Of a stretch of 64,000 nt of DNA, positions 15,033 to 28,234 are shown one piece after another. This DNA is from Scylla paramamosain. Lineage: Eukaryota; Arthropoda; Malacostraca; Decapoda; Portunidae. The position numbers were made by a program, and so were the translations under genes. The notes below the pieces were generated by a model. The model saw only the letters and a list, made by a program, of their open reading frames with translations, was not told where the DNA came from and ran no database searches. The stretch's first letter is position 1; each line of letters opens with the position of its first letter. The stretch spans positions 2,401,633-2,465,632 of the forward strand of contig NC_087198.1 of NCBI RefSeq assembly GCF_035594125.1. Direction: 5' to 3'.

Positions 15033-15487
15033 CTTAACATAAAGGCTCGGTAAAACACGAAATGTATTTTACACCTAGTTTTACCTACACACTTCAGTCA
15101 AAACTAGTTTTAACAATTGTTAAGTTTGGGAAAACTAGGTTAGACTAAAAGTGAAACTGGTGTAGTGCCAGGGAAAACATTTCTATGTATAAGTAGCATT
15201 AGGGAGTGGAGTGAACCATGTGGGGACCATAAGGGTGGGACTCGCTTGACAAACACCGGAAGTGAGGACGCTGGCTTGTCAGTTTTTGTATGTTTCAGTC
15301 CGCTGTCCTCCTGCATTGACACAGGTTAGTACGTGTGTTGTCCTCTGATATCAGATTATTGCATTGCCGTTTACCTTAATTGTTATTTCTTTGTTAGATG
15401 TTACTGAGTCATAGTTTGTAGGGTGGGGGAAGGAGGGGGAGGATTCATTCTCATTTAGCTGGTTCACTGATTTACTTCACCTTTCAG
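15033..15487 (+). promoter_or_regulatory. Leader region of the Ginger-like transposase gene
   Basis: The first 120 bp continues the ACTAG/CTAGTTTTAC motif cluster. The rest is unique. A TTCACCTTTCAG sequence ends at 15,487 just before the coding frame and looks like a splice acceptor, so a 5' intron is possible; no donor can be fixed by eye. Confidence 0.35.
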
Positions 15488-15514
15488 TTGTTCGTGAGCC
15501 ACCAATACAACAAG

Positions 15515-17249
15515 ATGGCAACTTGGAGCTCACCTGACCATCCTGAACACCCTCTTGACCGCCCTCCTAACCAGGCAGCTGATACTGAATGGGAGACTAT
15601 GTTTTTACAGACCATACTGAAGTGGGACGTGCAACAAGAACCACACTACAACATACTTACTGCAGAAAAATACGGTTCACTGTTGCAGGAGGTAAAGGAG
15701 GCTAAAACTGCTAAGAAGAAAACGTCTCTACAGTACAGAAGACTGAAGCGGTTTGATGTCATTGAAATTGGTGGTGTTCAAAAATTGATTGCAAGTAGCA
15801 AAAATGACCAAGTTCGTTATTACGTTCCTGCTCCCGAGATTTTTGAAGTCATTAAGACATCTCATGTAGCAATCGGTCATGGTGGTCGAGATAGACTGAA
15901 ATGTGAAATTAAAAGGAAATATACAAATGTGACAGCCGATATGATAAAGCTCTTCTTGACCATGTGTGAAGTGTGCCAAAGTAAGAAAAATAAAAGAGGA
16001 CTTGTTTCCAAACCAATCTTACACTCAGAGCTAAATAGTCGGTGTCAAGTGGACTTAATTGATATGCAGACACAAGCAGATGGAAAATATAAATTCATAA
16101 TGGTTTATCAAGATCATTTAACTAAATTTGTGATACTACGTGCATTGCAATGTAAACGTGCTGAAGAAGTTGCTTATCACCTTGTTGATATTTTTTTAAC
16201 CCTGCATTTTACAGAGTGATAACGGAAGAGAATTTGTAAATAGTGTTATAACGTCCTTAGCTTCTTTGTGGCCAGAGTTGAAAATTGTGCATGGAAAACC
16301 AAGACAGAGTCAAAGTCAAGGGTCTGTGGAACGGGCAAATCAAGATATTGAAAATATGTTAAGTGGATGGATGAAAGACAATGATACAGCAAGGTGGTCC
16401 GAAGGATTACGCTTTGTACAATTTATGAAGAACAGAGCCCATCATTCTGGTAAAAATCGAAGCCCATACAAAGCAATGTTTGGTGTAGAACCAAGGGTTG
16501 GCCTTGCAACAACATGCATTCCACGAGAATTGATTAAAGTTGTAAATAATGAGGAGGATTTGGAGAAGATAATTGCACATGTAAACAAGGACACTGTTGG
16601 GGAATCTAATGTTGCTTTGCAGATGACAAATCAAGATGACATAAATTCACGATCTAGTAATAGAAGTGAAGTGTTTTCGTGTTGTGTGTGTGAAATGGAA
16701 ATAAGTGAAGGTCACTACTGCTCGAAGTGTGGCTCACATATTCACGAATCTTGTGGAATAAACGTTGAGAGCGGCAAGGATGGCTTTGGATCTAATGTTA
16801 TATGTTTAAACTGTAATTCTGAAGCACAAACATCACATGATAGGCAAGTAGCTAGTACTAGTTTGAAAAAGCAGGCAAAAAGAATGAAGACAGTATCTGA
16901 TGCGTCTCACCCTCCAGCAAGTGTGGGACAAAATGTCACTGTACCAATTCCAGATGTTGACAAGGGAAAAGGAGATTTGCGGAATATCATTGCAGTTGTT
17001 TTAAACAGAAGTGAGGATGAATTGTATAAGTTAGGTACTAGAGACGGCATTCTTAAGAAATTGTATAGTCGGTCTGAATTTGATGTGTGTAAACAGTTAT
17101 TCCTAGATGTGAAAGATATACCTACCGACAAAAAAATATCTTTAAGAAGTGCAGCAACTAGTTCAAGTGTGGGAACAGGCCAAGGATTCTTTAGATGTCA
17201 TTGTACAAAACATTGTGCAACCAACATTAGCAAATGTAAAAAAAAATAA
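15515..17249 (+). pseudogene. Integrase-type transposase (KRBA2/Ginger-like), one frameshift
   Basis: Encodes an integrase-fold enzyme that would cut and join transposon ends. I take the ATG at 15,515 (AAGATGG context); the open frame reaches back to 15,488 without an ATG. Counting from 15,488, an H2C2 zinc finger is at H126, H131, C160 and C163. The catalytic core follows, with the first Asp in CQVDLIDM (D189). Near 16,190-16,200 the frame shifts and resumes with ILQSDNGREFVN (second Asp, 16,215-16,220) and QGSVERANQDIE (Glu, about 16,330). So the D,D,E set is complete. A Cys/His-rich PHD-like finger follows (CCVCEMEISEGHYC to CLNC, about 16,680-16,815), and a C-terminal cluster ends CHCTKHC...KCKKK. 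The break falls in the short loop before QSDNG, where relatives have a few more residues, so a small deletion is likely. Damage is limited to this one site, which suggests recent activity. Confidence 0.85.
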
Positions 17250-17877
17250 AGTCCTTTGTAATTCAAAGTGTCACAATAGTATGTCATGTAAAAACAAATA
17301 ATGAATATCTTTGTAACTTCAATTACTAGCGCTTTGTCTTGGGTCTGACACAGTTTGTTTTATTGAAGAGTATGAGATGCGTTTCATTATTATTGTGTTT
17401 TATTTTAATTAAGTTGGAATTATAAATTGATAATTGTTTTAATGAATTTTAATACATTTCGTTAAAAATAAATTGTGACAATTTGGCAGAGATTTTTTTT
17501 CCTATATGTTATCAAAGGTACCGCTACATAATTTTGATAGGAATAAAAGCATGTTTATCATTGCATGTCCGATTAAACATTTGTTACTACACTTAGTGTG
17601 GGAAATATATTCCCACATATGTTAATAGACCAATAAACGTTTCAGCCACCTAAAAAGATACTAAAATGAGCTACAAACACAAACAAATTATGTTTGAGTT
17701 CCCCAAAAATGGTACTCAAATGAGCAATGGTACTCAAACGAGTGGTCATATCCCTCACCTACTTTTGACATTCAGTACCGTTGTTGAATCTAGTTTTACC
17801 TTACACGATCAGATAAAACTAGATTTAACTAGTTAAACTTTAATATTTCTAGTTATATCAAACACATTAAGGTATAA
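17250..17877 (+). other. 3' untranslated and subterminal region of Ginger-like element
   Basis: AT-rich sequence with AATAAA at about 17,466 and CAATAAACG near 17,630, either of which could serve polyadenylation. The last 100 bp has CTAGTTTTACC, ACTAGATTTAACTAG and TTCTAGTTAT motifs mirroring the left side. Confidence 0.55.
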
Positions 17878-18109
<232 letters not shown>

Positions 18110-19020
18110 AATTTTTTTTTATGTAGGGAGGACACTGGCCAAGGGCAACAAAAATCTTGATTGAGTCATGCTTTGTTCGACCGCCGTTTACCCGCGCTTG
18201 GTGACCAAGCAGCCGATAGCAGGCGGCCAGGACAACCCCTTTGGAGGGGACGACAGGGTAGCGGGCTAAAGCCAGCACTACTCACACCTACCGTCTTCAA
18301 CGGCACAGGTGATGCGAAACCTACCTGCCGAAGTCGCCCCCGACAGGATTCCGGTTCTGAGGACGCCACCCTCAGCCAGGCGATTGGCTATCTGCTTTAC
18401 TAGACCCGCCGCAGCACGAAACACCAATTCACAGACTGCGAGCTCTGCTAGGACGCCCTTGATCCGAAGGACGGACACAGAGGCTCTATGCCCGCCCCTC
18501 GGACCCGGGGGGGACTGGTACCGCATCCGCACCGTGTACCCCATTATCAAAGCCATGAACCCGCTGGTATTTCAAGGCAGGAAGAGCGCTACCCCCCCAC
18601 CAGCGGGCCGTCATCCCGGAAACGCCAGAGTGACTACCGCTGTCGAGGGTAAGTGGGTTTGACCCACCGACTCGGCAAATCACCCTGACGGCCCCCACCC
18701 CAACGAGATAGAGAACTCCAAGGAGCAGAAGGACTCCGGATCAGTGAAGCTGTTCTAGGCTCCGAAGCCTGGCGGAACCCCATTACTCTATGAACGTTCA
18801 TTGAGAAGGGAGGATGGAATATTTTGTCCAACTCCCCGCCTCACATTCATCTCGCGGGGAAGCACTTTAGCCGTAGGCCCAATCCTTTAGGCTTGTTCCT
18901 ACGTTTCCAGCGGGCGCCACTAGGAGGCAGACTTCCCCAGTAACTAAGTCTCAAGGAGGGTTTTCACGTCACTCGGGAAGTCACGTCATGACACCATCCC
19001 GGGACCTCCAGGAGTCATAC
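18110..19020 (-). mobile_element. GC-rich body fused to LINE family A 3' tail (candidate non-autonomous retroposon)
   Basis: On the minus strand an 850 bp GC-rich segment (about 19,010 down to 18,160) runs straight into the 3' tail of LINE family A: TTGCCCTTGGCCAGTGTCC, then TCCCTACATAAAAAAAAA at 18,110-18,157. The GC-rich part differs from everything around it, contains no simple repeat and is open in short frames on both strands, as GC-rich DNA often is. None of these frames shows a domain I know. It could be a SINE-like or larger non-autonomous retroposon that borrows the LINE tail, or a LINE copy with its body deleted. It is flanked by (TA)n on both sides. Confidence 0.5.
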
Positions 19021-20160
<1,140 letters not shown>

Positions 20161-20199
20161 GTCGTTACTACTAAAGCTGGGGAGTGGAGAAACTGGGGG

Positions 20200-20405
20200 T
20201 CGGGTGGCAAGGTAAGCAGGAGAGAGGAGGCGAGGCTAGAAAGACAGGGTTGTGGAGGTTAGACTGAGGAGGTGAGGCTAGGGAAGGCTGGGAAGGTGAG
20301 GCTGGGGAGGCGAAACTAGGAACAGGAAGCTGGAAAGATGGGGCTGGGGAGGTGAGACTAGGGGAGGTAAGGCTGGGGGGAGGCTGGGTTGGGGTGGGGC
20401 TGGTG
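20200..20405 (+). repeat. GGTGAGGCTGGG-type minisatellite
   Basis: About ten degenerate copies of a GC-rich motif such as GGAGGTGAGGCTAGGGAAGGCT, period roughly 18-24 bp. Strong G bias on the plus strand. Confidence 0.7.
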
Positions 20406-22480
20406 GGGGTAAAGATGAACCCATGGCAACAAGTCACTCTCAATTTAATGAGATGAACAGTAATTCTACTAAAGAGTGTTGATTCACCTCAGTTCTCTCA
20501 CTCTTGGCTCCACACATGATTCCTCGTGTGAATGAGTTGATGAAGTGGAGTGAGTTGATGTGGTGGAGGTGAAGGATGTGGTGACGAGGGAAAGGCAGTG
20601 GATGATGGTTATGAAAGTGATGGACGAACAACCAGCGACAAGGGAGTGGAAGATAACATCGGAGTGGTAGAAGGTGGAACGGCAGAGGATGTGCTGGTGG
20701 TCAGAAATACAACAATGGTTAATGTTTACGATGATTCCTGATTGCAGACATTACGGTAAACATTCCAGAAACAAGTGTAATATACCAAGGAATGTTGTGA
20801 CAGCGGCGGGATGCGTGGTGACTGGTGAGGGGCAGAGACGCCTAAACAGTAGGCGCACCGCCCACTCTCGCCAACACTCAAGCCTATTTTCGTGTCCCTC
20901 AGCCTTACAAGCTCCCATTTCGAGCACCATTCCTTTAGATTCATGGCACTGGAAACACTTACATCCTAGATAGTCATATGAAATACAAAAACTAGTAAAT
21001 ATGCAAAATTAAGAAAATGTTAGTTATTAATGGTCTGCCAACTGATTCTTCAACCGTTTGCTTCCTACCAGCCAAGCGAGGCATGACACACCAGTTTCAC
21101 TAGCAGTGTATGTCCAAATACACTCATTACCAGGTTAACATACCTGGTGACCACTGTGGACAGGCTTTGGGAGAGTTTTGGTTCACCTAAAGCCCAAAAA
21201 AGCGTTCAAGAAAACACAAGACTCACGCGTACACCACAACAAAGCTGACGCCACTGACCACTGACTGACTGGCTCAAGTGAGTCGCGGAGCTTCTCTTCC
21301 TTGTCTCGAAGCCGCTCGGGACTTCGGCGGCACTGTCAAATATAAAACAACACGGTAAGATGTGCAGAATGCTTTAAAAGCTTCAAAATATGTATGAATA
21401 ATGCATTTCGGTACAATATTAGTAACATTCTACACTACAACTGCATTTCTTCATAATCTGGCACCTTTTTTATATCCTTTTCATATTGCAATGGACTCAC
21501 TTTCTGCTTGTAAGAAGGAAGAGCGAGAGTACAGAGCAAGGTTAGGGAAGTGAGCCTGGAGGACCCGAAAACCCTTTGCAGCATCATATAACTGAACACT
21601 GGCCAGTAACACAAAATACCGGGGCCACAGTTCGGATTTGGTGTTCTATAAGTACTTTCCCTACGCATTTCACACAGAGAAGACAATAATGGGGGTCTTG
21701 AAGAGTGTGTCCATAATGGTGATGCTGCAGCTCACGTCATGCATTACCATTAACAAAAAATAAGTAAATAATAAAATAAAAAAAATAAAGAAAGAGACCA
21801 AATTAATCATCATTGCGCTCTTATGAGAGAACCATTTTCTTTCAGTAACCCGCGGTGGTTTTACTAAGTAAACATTAAACTACCTACACTTGGGAAGCTT
21901 TACTAAACGTTGTCCCCACTCTGGTGAGCATTGCTTGAACAACGATAGTGTAAATCTTTGGGGAGCTTTACTAAACATTCAGTGCCCATTTATGTGAGTA
22001 TTGCTTCAAAGATTATAGTGTAAATCTGAGAAAGAAGACAAGCAGACCCAACACCTTAGAGACACAAACCCACACCAGACAAATAAGTAAATAAATAAAA
22101 TAAATAAATAAACAAACAGATAAATGAATGAATAAATAAATCAATCAATAAAAAGACAAAGAATCTTCATACTCATCCTTCATAATTCTCCAGTCGCTTC
22201 ATTCCAGTCTCCCGCACTTTCCTCCTCGCGTCGTCTGGCTGAAATGAATGGAGGTGAAGACGAGAGCTTGTGTAATGTGGAGCGTGTCTGGTGTGCTCAA
22301 TTTCCCTGACCTTTAAGCAAGTATTGGATTATCTGACACACACCGGATGCTCACCTATTTACGTCCCCCGGACTATCACCTTACGACCCAGAAAGGTTCC
22401 GCTGCGTCTGATGGCCTCGGGTCCTCTACTGACCAGCGCGATGGGGCCACTGAGTGCTGGATGGTTTTGACTCTCTACTG
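20406..22480. other. Unique AT-balanced DNA; no gene recognised
   Basis: Short frames only, none with domains. One local tandem duplication of about 73 bp is visible at 21,885-22,030: GGGAAGCTTTACTAAACGTT and then ATAGTGTAAATCT occur twice, diverged. (AAAT)n-like runs are at 21,760-21,790 and 22,080-22,150. Nothing else stands out. Confidence 0.6.
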
Positions 22481-23084
22481 TTGAGACTTGCGTTTGTACT
22501 GCATTCTCTTGTATCATGGAGCCTAAAGAGGACAAAATTAGCCTCTTATTCTCTCTTCCTTTGTTTCAAGGCAGGAAAAGTCCCTACAATGCTGCACAGT
22601 TTTTACAACATATTTATTTAGCTATGCGTTTGTACTGCAGTCCCTTTTATAATGTAGCCTAAAGAGGACAAAATTAGCCTCTTATTCTCTCTCTTCCTTT
22701 GTTTCAAGGCAGGAAAAGTCCCTACAGTGCTGCACAATTTTTACAATATATTTTTTTTTAGACTTGCAGTCCCTTTAATATCTCTGTAGCCTAAAGAGAA
22801 ACAAAATTAACATCCTATTTATTTTTTTATCCCTTTAATTGCAGACACTTTTCTTATGACTGCCTACTTTTCATATAGATGCGTTTGTGCTCCAGTCTCC
22901 TGAATAATTTAGCAGCCTGAAAAGGACAAAGGCAATCTATTCTCTCCTTCCGTGTGTGACGAGAAGTCCTTTTTTTAACCAGTAAGGATTACTCACTTCA
23001 ATTGTACACATTTTTATTTTTTTTTTCCCATGACTCTCTATTTGTAGATTTTTTTGGTATTGCAGTCTTTTGGGAAGTGTAGCA

Positions 23085-23090
<6 letters not shown>
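22480..23090 (+). repeat. Degenerate tandem array, period about 127-170 bp
   Basis: Four to five copies of a unit with GCGTTTGTACTGCAGTCCC, then AGCCTAAAGAGGACAAAATTA, then CTTTGTTTCAAGGCAGGAA and a T-rich end. Cores lie near 22,491, 22,626, 22,761, 22,880 and 23,055. The first two copies are about 90 percent alike by eye; later ones decay. The last copy is interrupted by the (CA)n/(GA)n tract at 23,083. Confidence 0.85.

Positions 23091-23173
<83 letters not shown>
23083..23173. repeat. Compound (CA)n(GA)n microsatellite
   Basis: CA repeat to 23,101, then GA repeat to 23,173, at the end of the degenerate tandem array. Confidence 0.98.
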
Positions 23174-23175
<2 letters not shown>

Positions 23176-23632
23176 ACGTCTAATACCTGGACACTGCCAT
23201 GAGGTACAGACTGAGTCAAGGCCCAGCGCAGCAGCAAGGTCAGGTGGAGCGGACGCATTATGACAGAAACTAACTTCACAGCAGAGAAACTACCGTGAGG
23301 AGGGATCGAAGTCAGCCTTTAGACCACCAGCCCACCACTGCATTATTTACAGGCAGAGGAGAACGAGTAGCGTCGGGACTGTCACTCTAACTCTCAGGGA
23401 GGTTATGCAGACACACGCATGGACTTTGAAAGACTAAAACAATGGAATATTTGAGTTTTCGTCAGCGATTTAAAGATTTGGCGCTACAACATCTCGGTCA
23501 TGTGGCGCCGCTACAAAATTATGAAAAGGCATAACAATTGTGGTTGAGTAAAAAAGCAGTAATACAAAATGTTAAAAATAAATAAATTTGTTAAAATCAA
23601 CTAAAATTAAGATAATAATTGTGAAAATAATG

Positions 23633-23751
<119 letters not shown>

Positions 23752-24417
23752 AAACTTATGACGAAGGAAAAGAAAGAAGAGAAGGAATAACTATAAATGA
23801 AAATATTAAAACAGGAAAATCCTATAATAATCTCTGCCGTGGCGACGGCAGAGGAGCAGCGCCAGGGTTTCGACACTCGCTCCTTCTCCGTGATGCTTTT
23901 CCTTTCAGGCGTTTGACACTCTTCTACTGGAGCATGAGTGTGCTGCTGGCGTGGCCCTCCCGCTGCACCTTACACACACACACACACACAGACACACACA
24001 CTCCTATCCCCCACTGACTGACACCCACACACACGTACACTCAGACTTATTCCTCCCAACACACCCACAGCCCAACACACACACACACACCTAACCCTCC
24101 CCATCACGCACCAGCCTCCATGCATACCTCCTCATCACATATACCGCCTACTCCCCTTCCTCCACCAGCACCTCATATATATTTTAGTAGTGCACAACCC
24201 AACACTTCCAGCAAAGTTTGATGTACAGGCATGTACTACACGCTCACTCGCTCGCTTACACGACGGCGCCCACCAACTTTTGAGGAAAGTATAAAAAGGA
24301 AATGGCTATCCGCGAGTTTGCGAGTGTAGCAATTTTGCCAAAGGTAATTCCAAGGGAGGGAACTGCGGGGCTCAGGACATGGCGCTCTCCATTGCTCATA
24401 ATTAAGTTCCTCCAGAG

Positions 24418-24758
<341 letters not shown>

Positions 24759-24764
24759 ACAGTA

Positions 24765-24820
24765 GTGGTGGTGGTGGTGGTGGAAGTAGTAGTAGTAGTA
24801 GCAGCAGTAGTAGCAGTAGC

Positions 24821-24876
<56 letters not shown>

Positions 24877-24877
24877 A
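24765..24877. repeat. (GTG)n and (AGT)n trinucleotide arrays
   Basis: Six GTG triplets, then about 30 AGT triplets with scattered AGC variants in the first third. Confidence 0.95.
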
Positions 24878-24935
24878 AATGGAAATAGTAATAGGAAATT
24901 TTGTCAAGAATATATTTTTCTTCTTGTTCTAAGTG

Positions 24936-24991
<56 letters not shown>

Positions 24992-25610
24992 TTTGCAGCG
25001 GGAGGGTCACGCCAGCAGCACACACAGCTGCTCCAGTGTGTGTGTGTGTGCGTGTGTGTTAGTGTCACACGCCTGAGGGGTAAAGATTCACGAAAAATGA
25101 GCGAGTGTTGGAACCTTGTCGCTTCTGCTCTGCCGCCGCCACTTGTACATGTGCCCTCCTCTAACCCCCCACAACTATTACTTCTGAGAATCCTAACTTG
25201 CCTTTCACCGACTTATATACTACACATCCCAATAATATCTACTGAGACTCATAGTCTCTCATTTTAAATGGCATATTTCACACGACACAGCCCCAGCCAC
25301 TCCTACCGTAAGCTTCTCTACGCCCCGTCCATTCAACATCGCCTCCACAACACACCCTGGACAATATCACAGCCGATACACTCCCTCACCGCAGCGCTAG
25401 ACAAACAGTCCCCAGTACCAGGAGAGCTCGGGGAGCGGTAGGCTCAGGCGGCATCAAAACTCGGCCAACGCGCAGGACCAGAATCCTTGCTATGCACGAA
25501 GCGCCGCGTATATTTTTGAAGCTTTTTTATCCTAAAGATCTGCCCCTGGGAATGTGAGGGCACGCCACCACCACGCAGGACGGGTAGGAAGAAGTAGAGG
25601 AGAAGGAGGG

Positions 25611-25656
25611 AGAGGAGGAGGAGGAGGAGGAGGAGGAGGAGGAGGAGGAGGAGGAG
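25611..25656. repeat. (GGA)n trinucleotide array
   Basis: Fifteen GGA units. A LINE family A fragment starts directly after it. Confidence 0.95.
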
Positions 25657-25658
25657 AG

Positions 25659-25850
25659 GAATTGAGTTTTTAAAGCATTGAATTACCAAGTTTGAATACC
25701 AAGTTTGCTCTGTCCCAATCAGAAATTTTAGAGATCAGAAGGTAGGCATTCTGTGGTTTCCCTGCGTGAAATGTTTATTTCCTGAAGGGTTGAATGTCTA
25801 CAAAAAGACGTGGAAAAGTGCAGGGTGGTATCAGCGTGGGAGTGGATACA
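25659..25850 (-). mobile_element. LINE family A fragment, reverse transcriptase part
   Basis: Matches the minus strand of 3,424-3,612, covering the region from just after the YADD box to the [12 protein letters not shown] segment, with small indels (for example a repeated TACCAAGTTTG). Both ends are internal to the element, so it is a deletion remnant. It abuts (GGA)n on one side and unique DNA on the other. Confidence 0.85.
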
Positions 25851-27490
25851 CTGTATAAAATAACTGTTGTTTTCACAGTATTTTTCCCATAAATACTAAC
25901 AGGAATTAACTGTAACCAAGGTTTACAAATCAGACTGTTGTATGTGACATGCATTTTGATTGTGATGTCTTGAATTTCTTGAGTGAGTCCTTGTTAACAT
26001 TTAATAGGCAATGATGAGTGTGTGCCAAGACACCATAAGCCTCCATATTATCTAAATAATATTTTACCGTGATAGAATCAAATACAGATAAGCACTGTAA
26101 ATCGAAGCAACAGGGTGTCTGTAAATGTTGCAATTTTTTCTTTGTTGCTAAGCGGTTGTCTTCGATATTATTCTTTATGAAATACCAGGAATGTAATACT
26201 TATTCATTGCTGATACACCAATAGCCTTAAAAACATGCTTTAAATGTTTTTTTTTTTATTATTATTATTTGTCAAGCGTATTGTTTATTGCGACAACTGG
26301 CATCGTTACTGAAAACTCGCCATTGTATGTCGATGTGCATTTATCGTATACATTTCTACCTAAGGTGATGATGAAAATTGTTCATAATGAAATAGAAAGC
26401 TCAGACGTTCTATATAATATTTCGGTGACGCAAGGTGATTTCGACCTGCATATTTCACATCTTCAGTAATCAGAAGATGGAATATTCTACTCTGGGAAGA
26501 TATGCAAGGTAAGAAATATTTCTTGTTATCTCAGTTGAAACATTTAGTAGTATGAAATTTTGAGGAAGTATGATGAGAGGAATAATAAAAGCATAAGAGT
26601 AGTTACATGCGCATCGAGATTTCCAACTGTTAAACTGCCATTTTTTTTTTATTTATTTATTTATTTTATTTATTTATTTTTTTTTTGTCTACGAATAGGA
26701 ATTGCCCGCCAGGCGCCAAACGCCAGTTCCACACTAGTAGCTACACCTTTATCCTGTACTGTGTGAGACCCAGGCCTGTACCTCCATCAAGCCTGATACT
26801 ACCTGCTTACTGCACTTCTGGGACACTAGAGGCTGTGTTGACGCTATTGCTGAAGCTTAACTACACGGCCTCATCAAAAACACCACGAAGGGCGCAGCCC
26901 TACCTCCTAAGACCCTAAGGCCTAAGGGCCTTGCATCAAACAGCATTCCTGGTCTCCTCCCTCGCATGTGAGTGACAATTCAATGGTTGCTTAACCTCAG
27001 CTTGTAAGCCATGTCATTACTAAGTGTGTTTATTTGTGCATGATGTATACTCATTTTTTTTTTTTTTACCTATCTAATATACATTATGTTGATGCATGAA
27101 GTCATTAGCAAACTAAATTATTAACTAATGGGGCCTCACCTGCACTCTTAGTTTGCTTAGTTTGATTGTATATCTATGTTAGATTATGCTGGTTTGGTTA
27201 GATTAGGTTAGTTAGGTCAGGCTAATTTGGTTTGGTTGGTTATGGTGGTGAGTTTCATTAGTTTGTTAGGTTGGTTACCTAGGTTAAGTGGTAGCCTGTT
27301 ACATCCGGCTGGTGGGCACGGGTGAGAGGAAGACTGATGAATGAGTGAAAATGTAGAGCAGTTTGCTCCACGAGTCCACCTAGCACTCTTGGAAAAAAGT
27401 ATGTTTCTTAAGTGTTGTAATAATCCCTGAATACCTGAAGGGCAAGCACCGTTAAGTACTACTAATTTTTTTAATAAATACTTTTGTGTC
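25851..27490. other. Unique AT-rich DNA; no gene recognised
   Basis: Only short frames. Poly-T runs at 26,248 and 27,055 and a (TTTA)n run at 26,650-26,685. 27,180-27,230 is rich in GGTTAG/GGTTTGG but not a real TTAGG array. Confidence 0.6.
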
Positions 27491-27494
27491 ATAG

Positions 27495-28045
27495 ATTCAG
27501 AGTTTGCATGTCCTTTCTGTAACCATGTATCAAGGTCAATGAAAAAATATGTAAATGATTGCCTGTTGCATTCAAATGAATACAGAAGAGCTATCAAATG
27601 CCCATTATGGGGTTGCAAACAGACGCTTTCATCATACACAGGACTAAAGGCTCATATATACTGAGACCATCAAGAATATAGGTCAGAAAGTGTTGAAAAA
27701 TTGTTGATCTTGTCTCCATTTGAAATTAAAACTCTGCTGTGCCAACAAGTTTGTGATGGAATGAAGGATTTATCAAAGCATTTGAGACAGCACATTGATA
27801 ATGGCACCAGAATTCAGTGCCCCTTTAATCAGTGCTCCAAAATATTTTCAAAGACAACCACATTTAAATCACACATAAGTAGGCATCAAAGATGTCAAAC
27901 AGTTAAGGACTTGCCAACTGAAATGATCTACTCATCAAATTCAGACCTTTGTGATGACTTGTCACCAAATTTGGAGGTGTCCAGTACAAGAAATGACATT
28001 TATAACTTGGATCAGCTTATCATTTTTATGGGTAATGATATGTAA
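27495..28045 (+). pseudogene. C2H2 zinc-finger protein fragment with one in-frame stop
   Basis: From about 27,495 one frame reads FACPFCNH, then CPLWGCKQTLSSYTGLKAH, an in-frame TGA at 27,662-27,664, then on through KHLRQHI and CPFNQCSKIFSKTTTFKSH to a stop at 28,045. Finger 1 is C-x4-C-x12-H with a distal His; finger 2 is C-x4-C-x12-H-x3-H. A first CPFC unit has a less regular shape. C2H2 fingers normally bind DNA or RNA. The stop and the lack of an upstream ATG or downstream domain point to a pseudogene or one exon of a larger, possibly transposon-borne, zinc-finger gene. Other than the stop the frame is clean for 180 codons. Confidence 0.65.
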
Positions 28046-28234
28046 CCAAAGGAGTTGTAATACTGCAACCAGGAGCAGTGTAAATAATAGCAGTTTTCTT
28101 ATCATTTCACCTTTGAAAGAGTTATTAATTGGTTCCTTTAAGCTTAATGAACAGGAAGGGGATGTGTGGGTATTTGTTATAAAATTTATGATAGAAAAGT
28201 ATTTTGTGGTCTATAAAATTATGTTACTATTATT

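Noticed and set aside
16185..16214. 3' splice site (T-rich tract ending TTTTACAG) as the reason for the transposase frame change
   Set aside because: The CAG encodes the conserved Gln before SDNG, and no donor lies far enough upstream without removing core residues. A small deletion is simpler.
18161..18831. Six overlapping frames of 65-117 codons in the GC-rich segment
   Set aside because: GC-rich DNA has few stops on either strand; none of the frames shows a known motif, and they conflict with one another.
27180..27240. Arthropod telomeric TTAGG repeats
   Set aside because: Only scattered GGTTAG and GGTTTGG words; no run of TTAGG units.
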